Source: Murimonas intestini (GTDB taxonomy: Bacteria; Bacillota; Clostridia; Lachnospirales; Lachnospiraceae). Taken from it: a stretch of DNA of 64,000 nucleotides. Shown piece by piece: positions 34,580 to 43,632 of the stretch. Position 1 is the first letter of the stretch; the number at the start of each line of letters is the position of its first letter. Made by a program: the position numbers and the translations under genes. The stretch covers positions 1-64,000 of the forward strand of contig NZ_JANKBI010000016.1 of the NCBI RefSeq assembly GCF_024622195.1, read 5' to 3'. The notes below the pieces were generated by a model, which did not search any database, had not been told where the DNA came from, and saw only the letters and a program-made list of their open reading frames with translations.

Positions 34580-35176
34580 ATGGATATAGAAAGATTAAAG
34601 CAGCAGATGGATTTTATCCTGGAGGCTGATAAAAGTAAAAAAGTGATAAGGCAGACATATCTGGCGGACGGAAGCAGAAAAGAGGATGATGCGGAGCATT
34701 CCTGGCATCTGGCGCTTATGTGCATCCTGCTGTCTGAGTATGCAAATGAGAAGATAGATGTTCTAAAGACGACTGCCATGGTGCTCATACACGATATCGT
34801 TGAGATCGACGCGGGGGATACTTATGCTTATGATACGGCAGGCAATTCCACTAAGAGAGAGCGGGAACTGGCAGCAGCAGAAAGGATATTCAGCCTGCTT
34901 CCCTCAGACCAGGCTGCAAAAATGCGCGGGCTTTGGGATGAGTTTGAAGAGGGTGAGACTGCAGAAGCCAGATTTGCAAATACGCTTGATAAGATCCAGC
35001 CGGTGTTCCTGACAAATGCAAATCATGGAAAGAGCTGGAAGGAACATGAAGTAAAAGAATCCCAGATAATGTCAAGAAACTCACATACCGGCGACGGTTC
35101 TGAGGAACTGTGGGCATACTGCAGGGAATTGATCGAGAAAAATATAGCGGACGGAAATATAAAGGCGGGGGAATAA
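34580..35176 (+). CDS. HD-domain phosphohydrolase (YfbR-like)
   Basis: A 198-residue HD_3 family protein. The metal site is formed by His40 (or His43) in DAEHSWHLA, His71-Asp72 in LIHDIVEIDAGD and a later Asp. Related YfbR removes phosphate from deoxynucleoside monophosphates, which would fit between the pyr and pur clusters. I chose ATG 34580, preceded by GGGAGG, instead of an upstream frame inside the previous gene. Its stop is two bases from the next ATG. Confidence 0.88.
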   Translation: MDIERLKQQMDFILEADKSKKVIRQTYLADGSRKEDDAEHSWHLALMCILLSEYANEKIDVLKTTAMVLIHDIVEIDAGDTYAYDTAGNSTKRERELAAAERIFSLLPSDQAAKMRGLWDEFEEGETAEARFANTLDKIQPVFLTNANHGKSWKEHEVKESQIMSRNSHTGDGSEELWAYCRELIEKNIADGNIKAGE

Positions 35177-35178
35177 TA

Positions 35179-37224
35179 ATGGAAAATGACGATGTCTTAT
35201 TAGAAAGATACAGCCTGGTGGTGGAGAGGATATCCCAGATCCCGGCTGAAACGACAGTACAGGAACCCTTGAGGGACTATTTTGTAAAGATGGCGGAGTT
35301 CATCATGCAGATGGATGAGCTGAAGCGGAAGCTGGAATCAGGAGAGACGGAAGGTTATACATTAGAGCAGTGGCAGGAACAAAATGCCGCTCTCTATGCC
35401 GATATCCTTCCGGAAAATTATGAGACCAGCTATGCAAACCCGGCCTGGGCAGTGAAGACACTGGGGGATGTATACGGCCGGATCTTAAGTTTTCTGTATG
35501 CAGAACTGCGTGGAATGATCGTCTATGCCTTTGAGGGCAGGCTTACGGAAATGACGATCTTAAATGAGCTGTTTGTAGAGATCTATAACTGCTTTGAGGA
35601 TGAACTGCCTTCATACAGGAAGCTGCAGCAGATCGTCTACTGGTTTGAGAGCGACAACAGCGATATTACAGTGGAATACAGGACAAGAGAGGCGATAGAC
35701 CCGTCTCTTGATTTTGCAGTCAGGATCATCTGTGAGGAAGATTTAAATGATCTGCGCTATCTCTATAAATATGGTGAATATGTATCGGAAAACGAGCTGG
35801 AGATGGCACGTTTCATGAACAGTCTGCCCCAGGAGGATATAGACCTGATGGCTGACACTTATACAGAAGGATACCGTATCGGATTTGTTCTGGGTCATAA
35901 AGACCTGTCTAAAAAAGAGACAGTCAATATCCGTTTTACCCTTGGATTTGAGCGGATGGTCAAAAAAGCCATCCAGAACTTTGCACAGATGGGACTGAAG
36001 CCTGTCATATACAGGGCTGCTGTTTCCTCAGTCAATAAGAGGCAGGCCAGCCGTATCGGTTATCTGGGAGGCATCCCGAATAAGCAGTTTGATTATGACC
36101 ACAAAAATGACAATGCGATCTATCTGGATAAACCATTTATTGAAAGAAAGCTTGGCGTGATACGCACTGCATATGAGAATTACAGGAAGCTGGCAAATGG
36201 GCATGCAGGCCCGGCATGTATAGAGACATTTGGAGAGCAGCCATTTGCACCGCTGGATAAAGAAGAGGCATATCATTTAAGCGATAAGCAGCAGAAGCTG
36301 TCAGCCCTGTATGACAGTGAATCAGCACAGCTGACAAACCAGTATATCATTGGGGAAGAGAGAAGCTTTACCATCATCGCATTCCCTGTACCGGAGATCG
36401 GCAGCAGCTTTGAGGAGATATTCAGGGAAGTAGTCAGGATAAATACTCTGGATTACAAACTGTACGAGAGGATCCAGCAGACGATCATAGACGTTTTGGA
36501 TACAGGTGTGTCTGTTTATATCCGGGGATGCGGCAGGAACCGCACTGACCTGACTGTCATGCTGAAGGATATTGAAGATCCGCAGAAACAGACAAAGTTT
36601 GAGAACTGTGTGGCAGATGTAAATATCCCTGTGGGAGAAGTATTTACTTCACCGAAGCTCTCCGGCACCACAGGAGTTCTCCATGTGAGCGAGGTATACC
36701 TCAATGAACTGAAATATATTGACTTGTCTGTAACTCTGGAGGACGGCATGATTACAGATTATACCTGCGGCAATTTTGATTCAGAGGAAAAGAACAGAAA
36801 GTATGTAAGAGAAAATGTCCTCTATCATCACGACACGCTGCCGCTGGGAGAATTTGCTATCGGAACTAATACGACCGCGTATGCGGCTGCCAGAAAATAT
36901 GGCATAGCCGATAAGCTGCCCATCCTCATAGCAGAGAAGATGGGACCGCACTTTGCAGTGGGTGATACATGCTACAGCTGGTCGGAGGATACGGCTGTCT
37001 TCAATCCAAACGGCAAGGAGATCGTGGCACGTGACAATGAAGTTTCCATATTAAGAAAAGAAGATCCGGGCAGGGCATATTTTAACTGCCACACTGACAT
37101 CACCATTCCCTATGATGAGCTTGGGCTTATTGAAGTGGTCAGGGAAGACGGAAGCAGGACAGAAATCATAAAGAACGGCAGATTTGTGCTTCCAGGGACT
37201 GAAGAGTTAAATAAACCGCTTTAA
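35179..37224 (+). CDS. M29-like aminopeptidase with long N-terminal domain
   Basis: A 681-residue protein. Residues from about 330 resemble the M29 (aminopeptidase T) metallopeptidases: NTLDYKLYERIQ, PVGEVFTSPK, GEFAIGTNTTAYAAARKYG, EKMGPHFAVGDTCYSW. The expected metal-binding Glu, His and Asp residues are seen in these segments. The first 320 residues are an additional, mostly helical domain absent from the 400-residue classical enzymes. GGCGGGGGAA precedes ATG 35179. Probably cytoplasmic peptide turnover. The function of the extra domain is unknown. Confidence 0.82.
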   Translation: MENDDVLLERYSLVVERISQIPAETTVQEPLRDYFVKMAEFIMQMDELKRKLESGETEGYTLEQWQEQNAALYADILPENYETSYANPAWAVKTLGDVYGRILSFLYAELRGMIVYAFEGRLTEMTILNELFVEIYNCFEDELPSYRKLQQIVYWFESDNSDITVEYRTREAIDPSLDFAVRIICEEDLNDLRYLYKYGEYVSENELEMARFMNSLPQEDIDLMADTYTEGYRIGFVLGHKDLSKKETVNIRFTLGFERMVKKAIQNFAQMGLKPVIYRAAVSSVNKRQASRIGYLGGIPNKQFDYDHKNDNAIYLDKPFIERKLGVIRTAYENYRKLANGHAGPACIETFGEQPFAPLDKEEAYHLSDKQQKLSALYDSESAQLTNQYIIGEERSFTIIAFPVPEIGSSFEEIFREVVRINTLDYKLYERIQQTIIDVLDTGVSVYIRGCGRNRTDLTVMLKDIEDPQKQTKFENCVADVNIPVGEVFTSPKLSGTTGVLHVSEVYLNELKYIDLSVTLEDGMITDYTCGNFDSEEKNRKYVRENVLYHHDTLPLGEFAIGTNTTAYAAARKYGIADKLPILIAEKMGPHFAVGDTCYSWSEDTAVFNPNGKEIVARDNEVSILRKEDPGRAYFNCHTDITIPYDELGLIEVVREDGSRTEIIKNGRFVLPGTEELNKPL

Positions 37225-37232
37225 CAAAAAAG

Positions 37233-37261
37233 TTGACAAGCCGCGTGGGAGTTAGTAGAAT
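37233..37261 (+). promoter_or_regulatory. Promoter of the pur operon
   Basis: A perfect TTGACA (37233-37238), a 17-base spacer and TAGAAT (37256-37261), 75 bases before purE. No PurR box or purine riboswitch is recognised in the short leader. Confidence 0.85.
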
Positions 37262-37337
37262 AAATAGTTGTAATGATTCGGTAAAGCAAGACCCATAATA
37301 TGGATTGAAATAATAATAAACAAAGGAGAATAAAACC

Positions 37338-37850
37338 ATGGCAAAAGTTGGAATCGTAATGGGCAGTGACTCAGATATGCCGGTTATGGCAAAGGCAGCA
37401 GATGTACTGGAAGAACTCGGAGTAGAATATGAAATGACTATCATTTCAGCACACAGGGAGCCGGACGTATTTTTCGAGTACGCAAAGTCAGCTGAGAGCA
37501 AAGGATGGAAGGTTATCATTGCAGGAGCAGGTATGGCGGCACATCTTCCGGGAATGTGCGCTGCAATCTTCCCGATGCCGGTAATCGGTATTCCGATGCA
37601 TACCACTTCTTTAGGCGGAAGAGATTCCCTGTACTCCATCGTACAGATGCCTTCCGGTATACCGGTGGCTACAGTAGCAATAGGCGGCGGCGCAAATGCA
37701 GGTATTCTGGCCGCAAAGATCCTTGCTACCTCAGATGACGCTCTTTTAGAGAGACTGAAAAAGTATTCCAGTGATCTGAAGGATCAGGTTGTGGCAAAGG
37801 CTGAGAAGCTGGACAAGCTGGGTTATAAGGAATATATGAAACAAAAATAA
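37338..37850 (+). CDS. purE: N5-carboxyaminoimidazole ribonucleotide mutase
   Basis: A 170-residue class I PurE. GIVMGSDSDMPVM binds the phosphate and ISAHREPD holds the catalytic His; GAGMAAHLPGM follows. It converts N5-CAIR to CAIR. A class I PurE normally works with PurK; purK is not in the window. AAAGGAG precedes the ATG. Confidence 0.97.
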   Translation: MAKVGIVMGSDSDMPVMAKAADVLEELGVEYEMTIISAHREPDVFFEYAKSAESKGWKVIIAGAGMAAHLPGMCAAIFPMPVIGIPMHTTSLGGRDSLYSIVQMPSGIPVATVAIGGGANAGILAAKILATSDDALLERLKKYSSDLKDQVVAKAEKLDKLGYKEYMKQK

Positions 37851-37915
37851 CGTTGCCCGGATAAAGTATATTATATATTATTATAGAAGAGACAGGTTTT
37901 TAGGAGGAAAATTAA

Positions 37916-38941
37916 ATGGATTATAAGAACGCTGGCGTAGATATTGAAGCGGGATACAAATCAGTTGAACTGATGAAAGAGCATATCAAAAAGACCATGA
38001 GGCCTGAAGTACTGACAAATATCGGAGGGTTTTCAGGGGCATTTTCAATGTCAGCCTTTAAAAATATGGAAAAACCTACCTTAGTCTCAGGTACAGATGG
38101 TGTAGGCACAAAGTTAAAACTGGCTTTTATTTTAGATAAGCATGACACAGTAGGCATTGACTGCGTTGCCATGTGCGTCAATGATATTGCCTGCGCTGGC
38201 GGGGAGCCATTATTTTTCCTGGATTACATAGCCTGCGGCAAGAACGTGCCGGAGAAGATCGCAACTATCGTCAGCGGAGTGGCAGACGGATGTGCCCAGT
38301 CAAATGCAGCGCTTATAGGCGGCGAGACAGCTGAGATGCCGGGCTTCTATCCGGAAGATGAGTATGATCTGGCCGGATTTGCAGTAGGTGTGGTAGATGA
38401 GAAAGACCTGATCACAGGCAAAGATATCAAGCCGGGAGATACACTGATCGGAATCGCATCCTCAGGCGTGCACAGCAATGGTTTCTCTCTTGTAAGGAAA
38501 GTCTTCAGGATGGAAAAGGAAATTCTGGAGACATATCATGAAGAACTGGGAACAACACTTGGTGAGGCGCTCATTGCTCCTACTAAAATCTATGTGAAGA
38601 CACTTAAGAATGTTAAGGAAGCGGGAGTGCGCATAAAGGGCTGCAGCCATATCACAGGCGGTGGATTCTATGAGAATGTTCCGAGAATGCTTCCGGATGG
38701 CGTCAGGGCAGTTGTGAAAAAGGACAGCTATGAAGTTCCCGCTATCTTCAGGATGCTTGCCAGGGAAGGCAGCATTGATGACCAGATGATGTACAATACA
38801 TATAATATGGGTATCGGCATGGTACTGGCAGTTGATCCGGCAGATGCTGATAAAATAATGGAAGCTGTAAAAGCTGCCGGTGAGACTCCATATGTGATAG
38901 GGCATATTGAGGCAGGAGAAAAGGGAGTGACCTTATGCTGA
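37916..38941 (+). CDS. purM: Phosphoribosylformylglycinamidine cyclo-ligase
   Basis: A 341-residue AIR synthetase. VSGTDGVGTKLKLAF, MCVNDIACAGGEPLFFLDY and GGETAEMPGFY are the ATP and substrate motifs. The gene starts 65 bases after purE with TAGGAGG upstream and overlaps purN by seven bases. Confidence 0.97.
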   Translation: MDYKNAGVDIEAGYKSVELMKEHIKKTMRPEVLTNIGGFSGAFSMSAFKNMEKPTLVSGTDGVGTKLKLAFILDKHDTVGIDCVAMCVNDIACAGGEPLFFLDYIACGKNVPEKIATIVSGVADGCAQSNAALIGGETAEMPGFYPEDEYDLAGFAVGVVDEKDLITGKDIKPGDTLIGIASSGVHSNGFSLVRKVFRMEKEILETYHEELGTTLGEALIAPTKIYVKTLKNVKEAGVRIKGCSHITGGGFYENVPRMLPDGVRAVVKKDSYEVPAIFRMLAREGSIDDQMMYNTYNMGIGMVLAVDPADADKIMEAVKAAGETPYVIGHIEAGEKGVTLC

Positions 38942-39561
38942 GACTGGCTGTTCTTGTATCAGGCGGCGGTACAAATCTGCAGGCTATTATTGACGGGATT
39001 GCAGACGGAACCATCACGAATACAGAAATCGCAGTTGTAATAAGTAATAATAAGAACGCATATGCCCTGGAAAGAGCAAGGGAGAACGGGATAGAGGCAG
39101 TCTGTGTCTCACCTAAGGATTTCGGTGACAGACAGGCTTTTAATGAGGCGCTTCTCGCAAGCATACAGTCATATAACCCGGATCTTGTAGTTCTGGCAGG
39201 CTGCCTTGTGGTGATTCCCGAAATTATGGTAAAGGCGTATCCCAACAGGATCATAAATATCCATCCTGCGCTTATCCCTGCATTCTGCGGGACAGGCTAT
39301 TATGGCCTGAAGGTACATGAAGGTGTGCTTGCCCGGGGCGTGAAGGTGACAGGGGCCACTGTGCATTTTGTAGATGAGGGGACAGACACTGGCCCGATCA
39401 TCCTTCAGAAGGCGGTGGAGGTACATGAGGATGATACTCCCAAGAGCCTTCAGCAGAGAGTGATGGAAGAGGCAGAGTGGGTGATCATGCCCCAGGCAAT
39501 TAATCTCATCGCCAATGACATGATAAAAGTAGTGGACGGGAAAGTAGTAAGGAAGCAGTGA
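38935..39561 (+). CDS. purN: Phosphoribosylglycinamide formyltransferase
   Basis: A 208-residue folate-dependent GAR transformylase. LVSGGGTNLQAI binds the phosphate; the catalytic Asn-His-Asp triad is in NIHPALIPAF and the Asp of GTDTGPI. The ATG overlaps the purM stop (ATGCTGA), so translation is coupled. Confidence 0.97.
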   Translation: MLRLAVLVSGGGTNLQAIIDGIADGTITNTEIAVVISNNKNAYALERARENGIEAVCVSPKDFGDRQAFNEALLASIQSYNPDLVVLAGCLVVIPEIMVKAYPNRIINIHPALIPAFCGTGYYGLKVHEGVLARGVKVTGATVHFVDEGTDTGPIILQKAVEVHEDDTPKSLQQRVMEEAEWVIMPQAINLIANDMIKVVDGKVVRKQ

Positions 39562-39630
39562 GGAAGCAGCTAAGGCCATGAGAATATGGCATTGGCTCGT
39601 TGTCCGGGGAAATAAGACGGAGGCAATAAA

Positions 39631-40902
39631 ATGAAAATATTGATCGTGGGCAGCGGCGGGAGAGAACATGCCATAGCATGGAAGACCGCCCAGAGTCCAA
39701 AAGCAGATAAGATATACTGCGCACCAGGCAATGCGGGGATAGCTGAGTATGCCCAGTGCGTGAACATTGGCGCCATGGAGTTTGATAAGCTGGCAGATTT
39801 TGCCGCTGCCCATGAGATCGACCTGACTGTTATAGGAATGGATGATCCTCTGGTAGGCGGGATCGTGGATGTGTTCGAAGCGAGAGGACTTAAAGTGTTC
39901 GGACCTAAGCAGAATGCTGCTGTTCTGGAAGGGTCCAAAGCATTTTCAAAGGATCTGATGAAGAAGTACAATATTCCCACAGCAGCTTATGAGAATTTTG
40001 ATGATGCAGAAGAGGCGCTGAAATACCTGGAGACTGCTAAATTTCCCATCGTGCTCAAGGCGGACGGACTGGCTCTTGGAAAGGGTGTGCTCATCTGCCA
40101 GAATCTGGAGGAGGCGCGCGAGGGAGTCAAGTCCATCATGGAAGATAAGAAATTCGGTTCGGCAGGAAACCGTATGGTCGTGGAAGAATTCATGACAGGA
40201 CGGGAAGTGTCTGTGCTTACCTTCGTGGATGGGAAGACGATTAAAACTATGACTTCAGCACAGGACCACAAGCGTGCGGGAGACGGAGATACAGGATTGA
40301 ACACAGGCGGCATGGGAACTTTTTCACCAAGCCCATTCTATACGGATGAAGTGGACGAATTTTGTAAAAAATATGTCTATCAGGCTACTGTTGATGCTAT
40401 GGCAGCTGAGGGAAGGCCATTTAAGGGCATTATCTTCTTTGGACTTATGCTGACGCCGGATGGCCCCAAGGTACTGGAATATAATGCCAGATTCGGAGAC
40501 CCGGAGGCTCAGGTAGTTCTGCCGAGAATGAAAAATGACATTATTGATGTGTTTGAAGCCTGTGTGGATGGAACACTGGACAAAATCGATCTGGAATTTG
40601 AGGACAATGCAGCAGTATGTGTCGTGCTCGCATCAGACGGATACCCGGTCAGCTATGAAAAAGGCTTTGTCATTAAAGGTCTTGAAAATTTTAAAGACAA
40701 AGACGGATATTATGTGTTCCATGCAGGATCAAAACAGACAGAAAAGGGAATCGTAACAAATGGAGGACGTGTCCTGGGTGTTACCGCTAAAGGTAAAGAT
40801 TTAAAAGAAGCCAGGGCCAACGCTTATGAAGCAGTGAATTGGATTGATTTTGAGAACAAATATTACAGGCATGACATCGGGAAAGCAATCGACGAAGCAT
40901 AA
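39631..40902 (+). CDS. purD: Phosphoribosylamine-glycine ligase
   Basis: A 423-residue ATP-grasp enzyme making GAR. KILIVGSGGREHAIAW starts the N-domain; KADGLALGKGV and EFMTGREVSVL are ATP-grasp motifs, and EYNARFGDPEAQ holds metal ligands. With purE, purM and purN it makes a partial pathway; purF, purL, purC, purB and purH must be elsewhere. Confidence 0.97.
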   Translation: MKILIVGSGGREHAIAWKTAQSPKADKIYCAPGNAGIAEYAQCVNIGAMEFDKLADFAAAHEIDLTVIGMDDPLVGGIVDVFEARGLKVFGPKQNAAVLEGSKAFSKDLMKKYNIPTAAYENFDDAEEALKYLETAKFPIVLKADGLALGKGVLICQNLEEAREGVKSIMEDKKFGSAGNRMVVEEFMTGREVSVLTFVDGKTIKTMTSAQDHKRAGDGDTGLNTGGMGTFSPSPFYTDEVDEFCKKYVYQATVDAMAAEGRPFKGIIFFGLMLTPDGPKVLEYNARFGDPEAQVVLPRMKNDIIDVFEACVDGTLDKIDLEFEDNAAVCVVLASDGYPVSYEKGFVIKGLENFKDKDGYYVFHAGSKQTEKGIVTNGGRVLGVTAKGKDLKEARANAYEAVNWIDFENKYYRHDIGKAIDEA

Positions 40903-40927
40903 GCGGACAGATGAAAAGGGGTAATAT

Positions 40928-42124
40928 ATGAATAATTTTAAGAGACGTTTGAAGCACAGTTTATGGATGGCGCTTGTCCTGATCTGTATGTTCAGCATGC
41001 CTGTCCTGGCATCAGGGCAGTCAGATGACAACTCTCTGGCAGGTCTGGGGATAACCAACGGAGAAGTGTCACCGGAATTTGATTACAGTACAGTTGAATA
41101 TACTGTAACTGTCCCTGCAGGAACCACAAAGCTGGAGTTAGATCCGCAGACATCCAATGAAAATGCCACTATCGTGGATATCTCAGATACGACGCTGGTT
41201 GACGGTGCAGTAGATGTAAGCATCACCGTGCGTTCCGAGAGCGGCATCGATGCACTTTATGTGCTCCATGTGAAAGAAGCCGAAGGTGCGCCTGCAACAG
41301 AGCCAGTGACGGAAGCACCTCAGACCCAGCCGGCTACTCAGGCCCAGCCAGAGGTTCCGCAGACAGAAACTCCCAATGTCCAGGCAAGTCTGGCTGAGAG
41401 TGAGGCCAACAGCCTGAGGGCTCAGGTCGATGACCTGAAGGTCAAGAATGATCTGACAATGAAAATCATCTATGGTCTGATCGCATTTGCTGTTATCCTG
41501 CTGTTTATCATTATCAACCTGATCTTAAAGAACAGGGATTTAAAAGATGACCTGAGGGATGCGGAAGATGAACTGGATTATCAGACAAATGAGTTCGCAA
41601 GGAAAGAAAAGAGCATGAGTACGGATAATTACTATGCTCCTAACCAGACAAAAGGTAAAGATGACCGCCATGAGGCATCTGCAGCCGTGCGTGACCAGGA
41701 AGTCATGGAAGAGACATTCCGCCAGACACCTGAGCAGCTTAAGCCTTCAGAGAATCCCAGAAAGGATTCAGGACGCAAGAACAGGAAGCCGTCCAGGAAG
41801 GATAACAGGAAGGCGCAGCAGGAGAGTCAGCCGTCAGTTGAGCCGACGGCAGATTATGACCAGCCTGTAAACCAGGACAAGCCGCCTGTTAAAAAAGCTC
41901 CTCCGGCAAGGAAGGAAGCTCCTGCCAAGAAGGAAGCTCCGGCACAGAGAGAGACTCCAAGACAGAAGAAATCTCCTGAGCAGTCAAGGCCCCCAAGGCA
42001 GAAGAGGCCTTCAGACCAGCCGCGTGCTCCAAAGCAGGACAGGGCTCCGGAACCCAAGCAGGTACAGGATGCGCCTGTAAGCGAAAAGGATCAGGATATT
42101 GACGTCAATATGGTAGATTTATAG
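40928..42124 (+). CDS. Surface protein: cadherin-like domain, one membrane helix, basic Pro/Lys-rich tail
   Basis: A 398-residue protein. A signal peptide (about 1-30) leads to a cadherin-like beta-sandwich domain (about 36-120: LAGLGITNGEVSPEFD, YTVTVPAGTTKLEL, ALYVLHVKE), a Thr/Pro/Gln linker, one membrane helix (about 178-203) and a short coiled coil. The final 150 residues are highly basic and proline-rich with repeated KEAP-type units. The tail should lie in the cytoplasm and could bind nucleic acid or acidic partners. AAAAGGGG precedes the ATG, 25 bases after purD, so it is in the pur mRNA although its function is unknown. Confidence 0.8.
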   Translation: MNNFKRRLKHSLWMALVLICMFSMPVLASGQSDDNSLAGLGITNGEVSPEFDYSTVEYTVTVPAGTTKLELDPQTSNENATIVDISDTTLVDGAVDVSITVRSESGIDALYVLHVKEAEGAPATEPVTEAPQTQPATQAQPEVPQTETPNVQASLAESEANSLRAQVDDLKVKNDLTMKIIYGLIAFAVILLFIIINLILKNRDLKDDLRDAEDELDYQTNEFARKEKSMSTDNYYAPNQTKGKDDRHEASAAVRDQEVMEETFRQTPEQLKPSENPRKDSGRKNRKPSRKDNRKAQQESQPSVEPTADYDQPVNQDKPPVKKAPPARKEAPAKKEAPAQRETPRQKKSPEQSRPPRQKRPSDQPRAPKQDRAPEPKQVQDAPVSEKDQDIDVNMVDL

Positions 42125-42151
42125 AAAAGATATGAGAATATGATACAGGAT

Positions 42152-42218
42152 TACAGAAATCCCATCGCTTTTGGCGGTGGGATTTCTGTATATAACTGTG
42201 AAACTGCGGAACAGTTAT
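42152..42218 (+). terminator. Terminator hairpin of the pur operon, related to the dispersed element (copy 3, right half)
   Basis: Bases 42152-42168 pair with 42174-42190 (17-bp stem around AAATCCCATCGC, one G-U). The same AAATCCCATCGC core occurs in copy 1, and the end CGGAACAGTTAT (42207-42218) resembles its right boundary CTGAACAGTTAC, so this looks like the right half of the same element used as a terminator. The T tract is poor. Confidence 0.55.
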
Positions 42219-42300
42219 GGGGTGGCCTGTGACTCTATGTGAATCTTTAACTAAAACAACAAGGTAAATTTATCTAAAACGCTAGTTTTATAATTCTTGT

Positions 42301-42329
42301 TTGACATTAGGAGATTTATCTGATACTCT
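42301..42329 (+). promoter_or_regulatory. Promoter of the LacI-type regulator
   Basis: A perfect TTGACA (42301-42306), a 17-base spacer and TACTCT (42324-42329). The operator palindrome lies 30 bases further on, within the leader, so repression would work by blocking elongation or early initiation. Confidence 0.55.
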
Positions 42330-42359
42330 GTATATAAGAAATTTATTTTTTTACAGAAA

Positions 42360-42379
42360 AATGATGTACGTACATCATT
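42360..42379. promoter_or_regulatory. Operator palindrome of the LacI-type regulator (autoregulation)
   Basis: AATGATGTACGTACATCATT is a perfect 20-bp palindrome just before the regulator gene. Its half-site AATGATGT returns at 43603-43632 ahead of the glycosidase operon. Confidence 0.78.
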
Positions 42380-42392
42380 GCGGGGTTATGAA

Positions 42393-43448
42393 GTGAAAGA
42401 GAAACGTACAACAAAGATAGATATTGCGCAGAAGCTGAATCTATCTATTGCTACAGTAGACCGGGTATTTAATAACCGCGGGAGTGTATCGCCCAGGACG
42501 AGAGAGCTTGTTCTGGAAGCTGCCAGGGAGCTGAACTATATACCAAATAAAAATGCCAAGTATCTCTCTAAAAAGGTAAGGTGCAATATCGGTATCTCCT
42601 ATCTGCTGCCGGAATGGTTTGGAAGCCAGGTAGAGCGGGGGATACAGCAGGCATATGAGGAATTCAGGGATTTTGGAATGCAGCTTATTATCTCAAAGGA
42701 TGCGCTGGATGAGAAAGAGCAGATACGGAAAATCAGAGAGATGCTTCCGGAGATTGATGCTCTGGCTGTGGCACCCTGGGAGCCGGGGACGGAGTTTTCA
42801 GATTTTATTAACAGTTTGATCGACTCCGGGATACCCGTTGTGACATTTAATAATGATATGCCGCTGTCCAGAAGATTGATGTATGTGGGCTCGGATTATG
42901 TGGTGGCGGGAAGATGTGCCGGACAGCTGATGGACGCCTTTTTGGAACACCGGGGAGAAGCCGGGATCGTGATCCGCAGCGAGCATCTTACAAATATGGG
43001 ACAGCGTGTTGCCGGTTTTAGAAATTACTTATCAGAAAATTCCGGGATAAGGGCTCAGGGGCCGTTTAAAGTTCATGGAAATATGGAAAGTGTGGCGGAA
43101 CAGGTAAAAGAAATCCTGGTGCGGTATCCCCAGATGAGGGGAATATTTGTGGCAAGCGATAATCTTGTCCGGGTAGCCGACGCGCTTAAAGCCTTAGGGG
43201 AAGAGGAAAAAGTCAGTCTGGTTGGTTATGACCTGAATGAGGAACATGCAGAACTTCTGCGGGAAGGGCGGGTACGGTCAGTCATCTGCCAGGAACCGTA
43301 CAGACAGGGATATGAGCCGGTAAAAGTGTTGTTTGACTATCTCATGGAGGGCAGGCTGCCGGTACAGAATGAGATCATTACTAAAATGGAGATTGTGATG
43401 AGGGAGAATCTGGAGGGATACTATAAAGAAATGAAGGGGGATGTGTAG
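42393..43448 (+). CDS. LacI family transcription regulator
   Basis: A 351-residue repressor. The N-terminal helix-turn-helix reads TTKIDIAQKLNLSIATVDRV and the hinge helix follows (RELNYIPNKNAKYLSKK). The remainder is a periplasmic-binding-protein-like sugar sensor domain close to RbsR types. I chose GTG 42393, preceded by GGGG at eight bases, over a TTG at 42378 that lies in the operator. Two matching palindromes (42360-42379, 43603-43632) are its likely targets. Confidence 0.92.
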   Translation: MKEKRTTKIDIAQKLNLSIATVDRVFNNRGSVSPRTRELVLEAARELNYIPNKNAKYLSKKVRCNIGISYLLPEWFGSQVERGIQQAYEEFRDFGMQLIISKDALDEKEQIRKIREMLPEIDALAVAPWEPGTEFSDFINSLIDSGIPVVTFNNDMPLSRRLMYVGSDYVVAGRCAGQLMDAFLEHRGEAGIVIRSEHLTNMGQRVAGFRNYLSENSGIRAQGPFKVHGNMESVAEQVKEILVRYPQMRGIFVASDNLVRVADALKALGEEEKVSLVGYDLNEEHAELLREGRVRSVICQEPYRQGYEPVKVLFDYLMEGRLPVQNEIITKMEIVMRENLEGYYKEMKGDV

Positions 43449-43470
43449 GAAAAAAGATACCGGAGGTAAA

Positions 43471-43581
43471 ATGACGGAAAAACTGCGGGGTGTCAAATCA
43501 TATTGTAACGGCCCCGCAAAAAATGCAGTTGGGCGGAAAGTACCGGGCTGTACAGTGCGCAGAAAGCTGCCTTTTAAGTAA
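43471..43581 (+). CDS. Possible 36-residue basic peptide
   Basis: CGGAGG lies four bases before ATG 43471, a very good ribosome-binding site. The peptide starts MTEKLRGVKSYCNGPAKNAV and ends VRRKLPFK; it is strongly basic with two cysteines. It follows the lacI-type stop by 22 bases and is in the same transcript. There is no homology evidence. Confidence 0.35.
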   Translation: MTEKLRGVKSYCNGPAKNAVGRKVPGCTVRRKLPFK

Positions 43582-43602
43582 AGGGGGAAGGGGGTTTTTT
43601 AA

Positions 43603-43632
43603 TTTAAAATGATGTACGAACATCATTTTAAA
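43603..43632. promoter_or_regulatory. Operator palindrome of the glycosidase-Opp operon
   Basis: Arms of 13 bases (TTTAAAATGATGT and ACATCATTTTAAA) flank ACGA. The inner AATGATGT-N4-ACATCATT is identical to the palindrome before the LacI-type gene, so one repressor should bind both. Confidence 0.78.

Noticed and set aside
37262..37337. Purine riboswitch before purE
   Set aside because: The 75-base leader has no three-way-junction pattern or conserved loop sequences that I can recognise.
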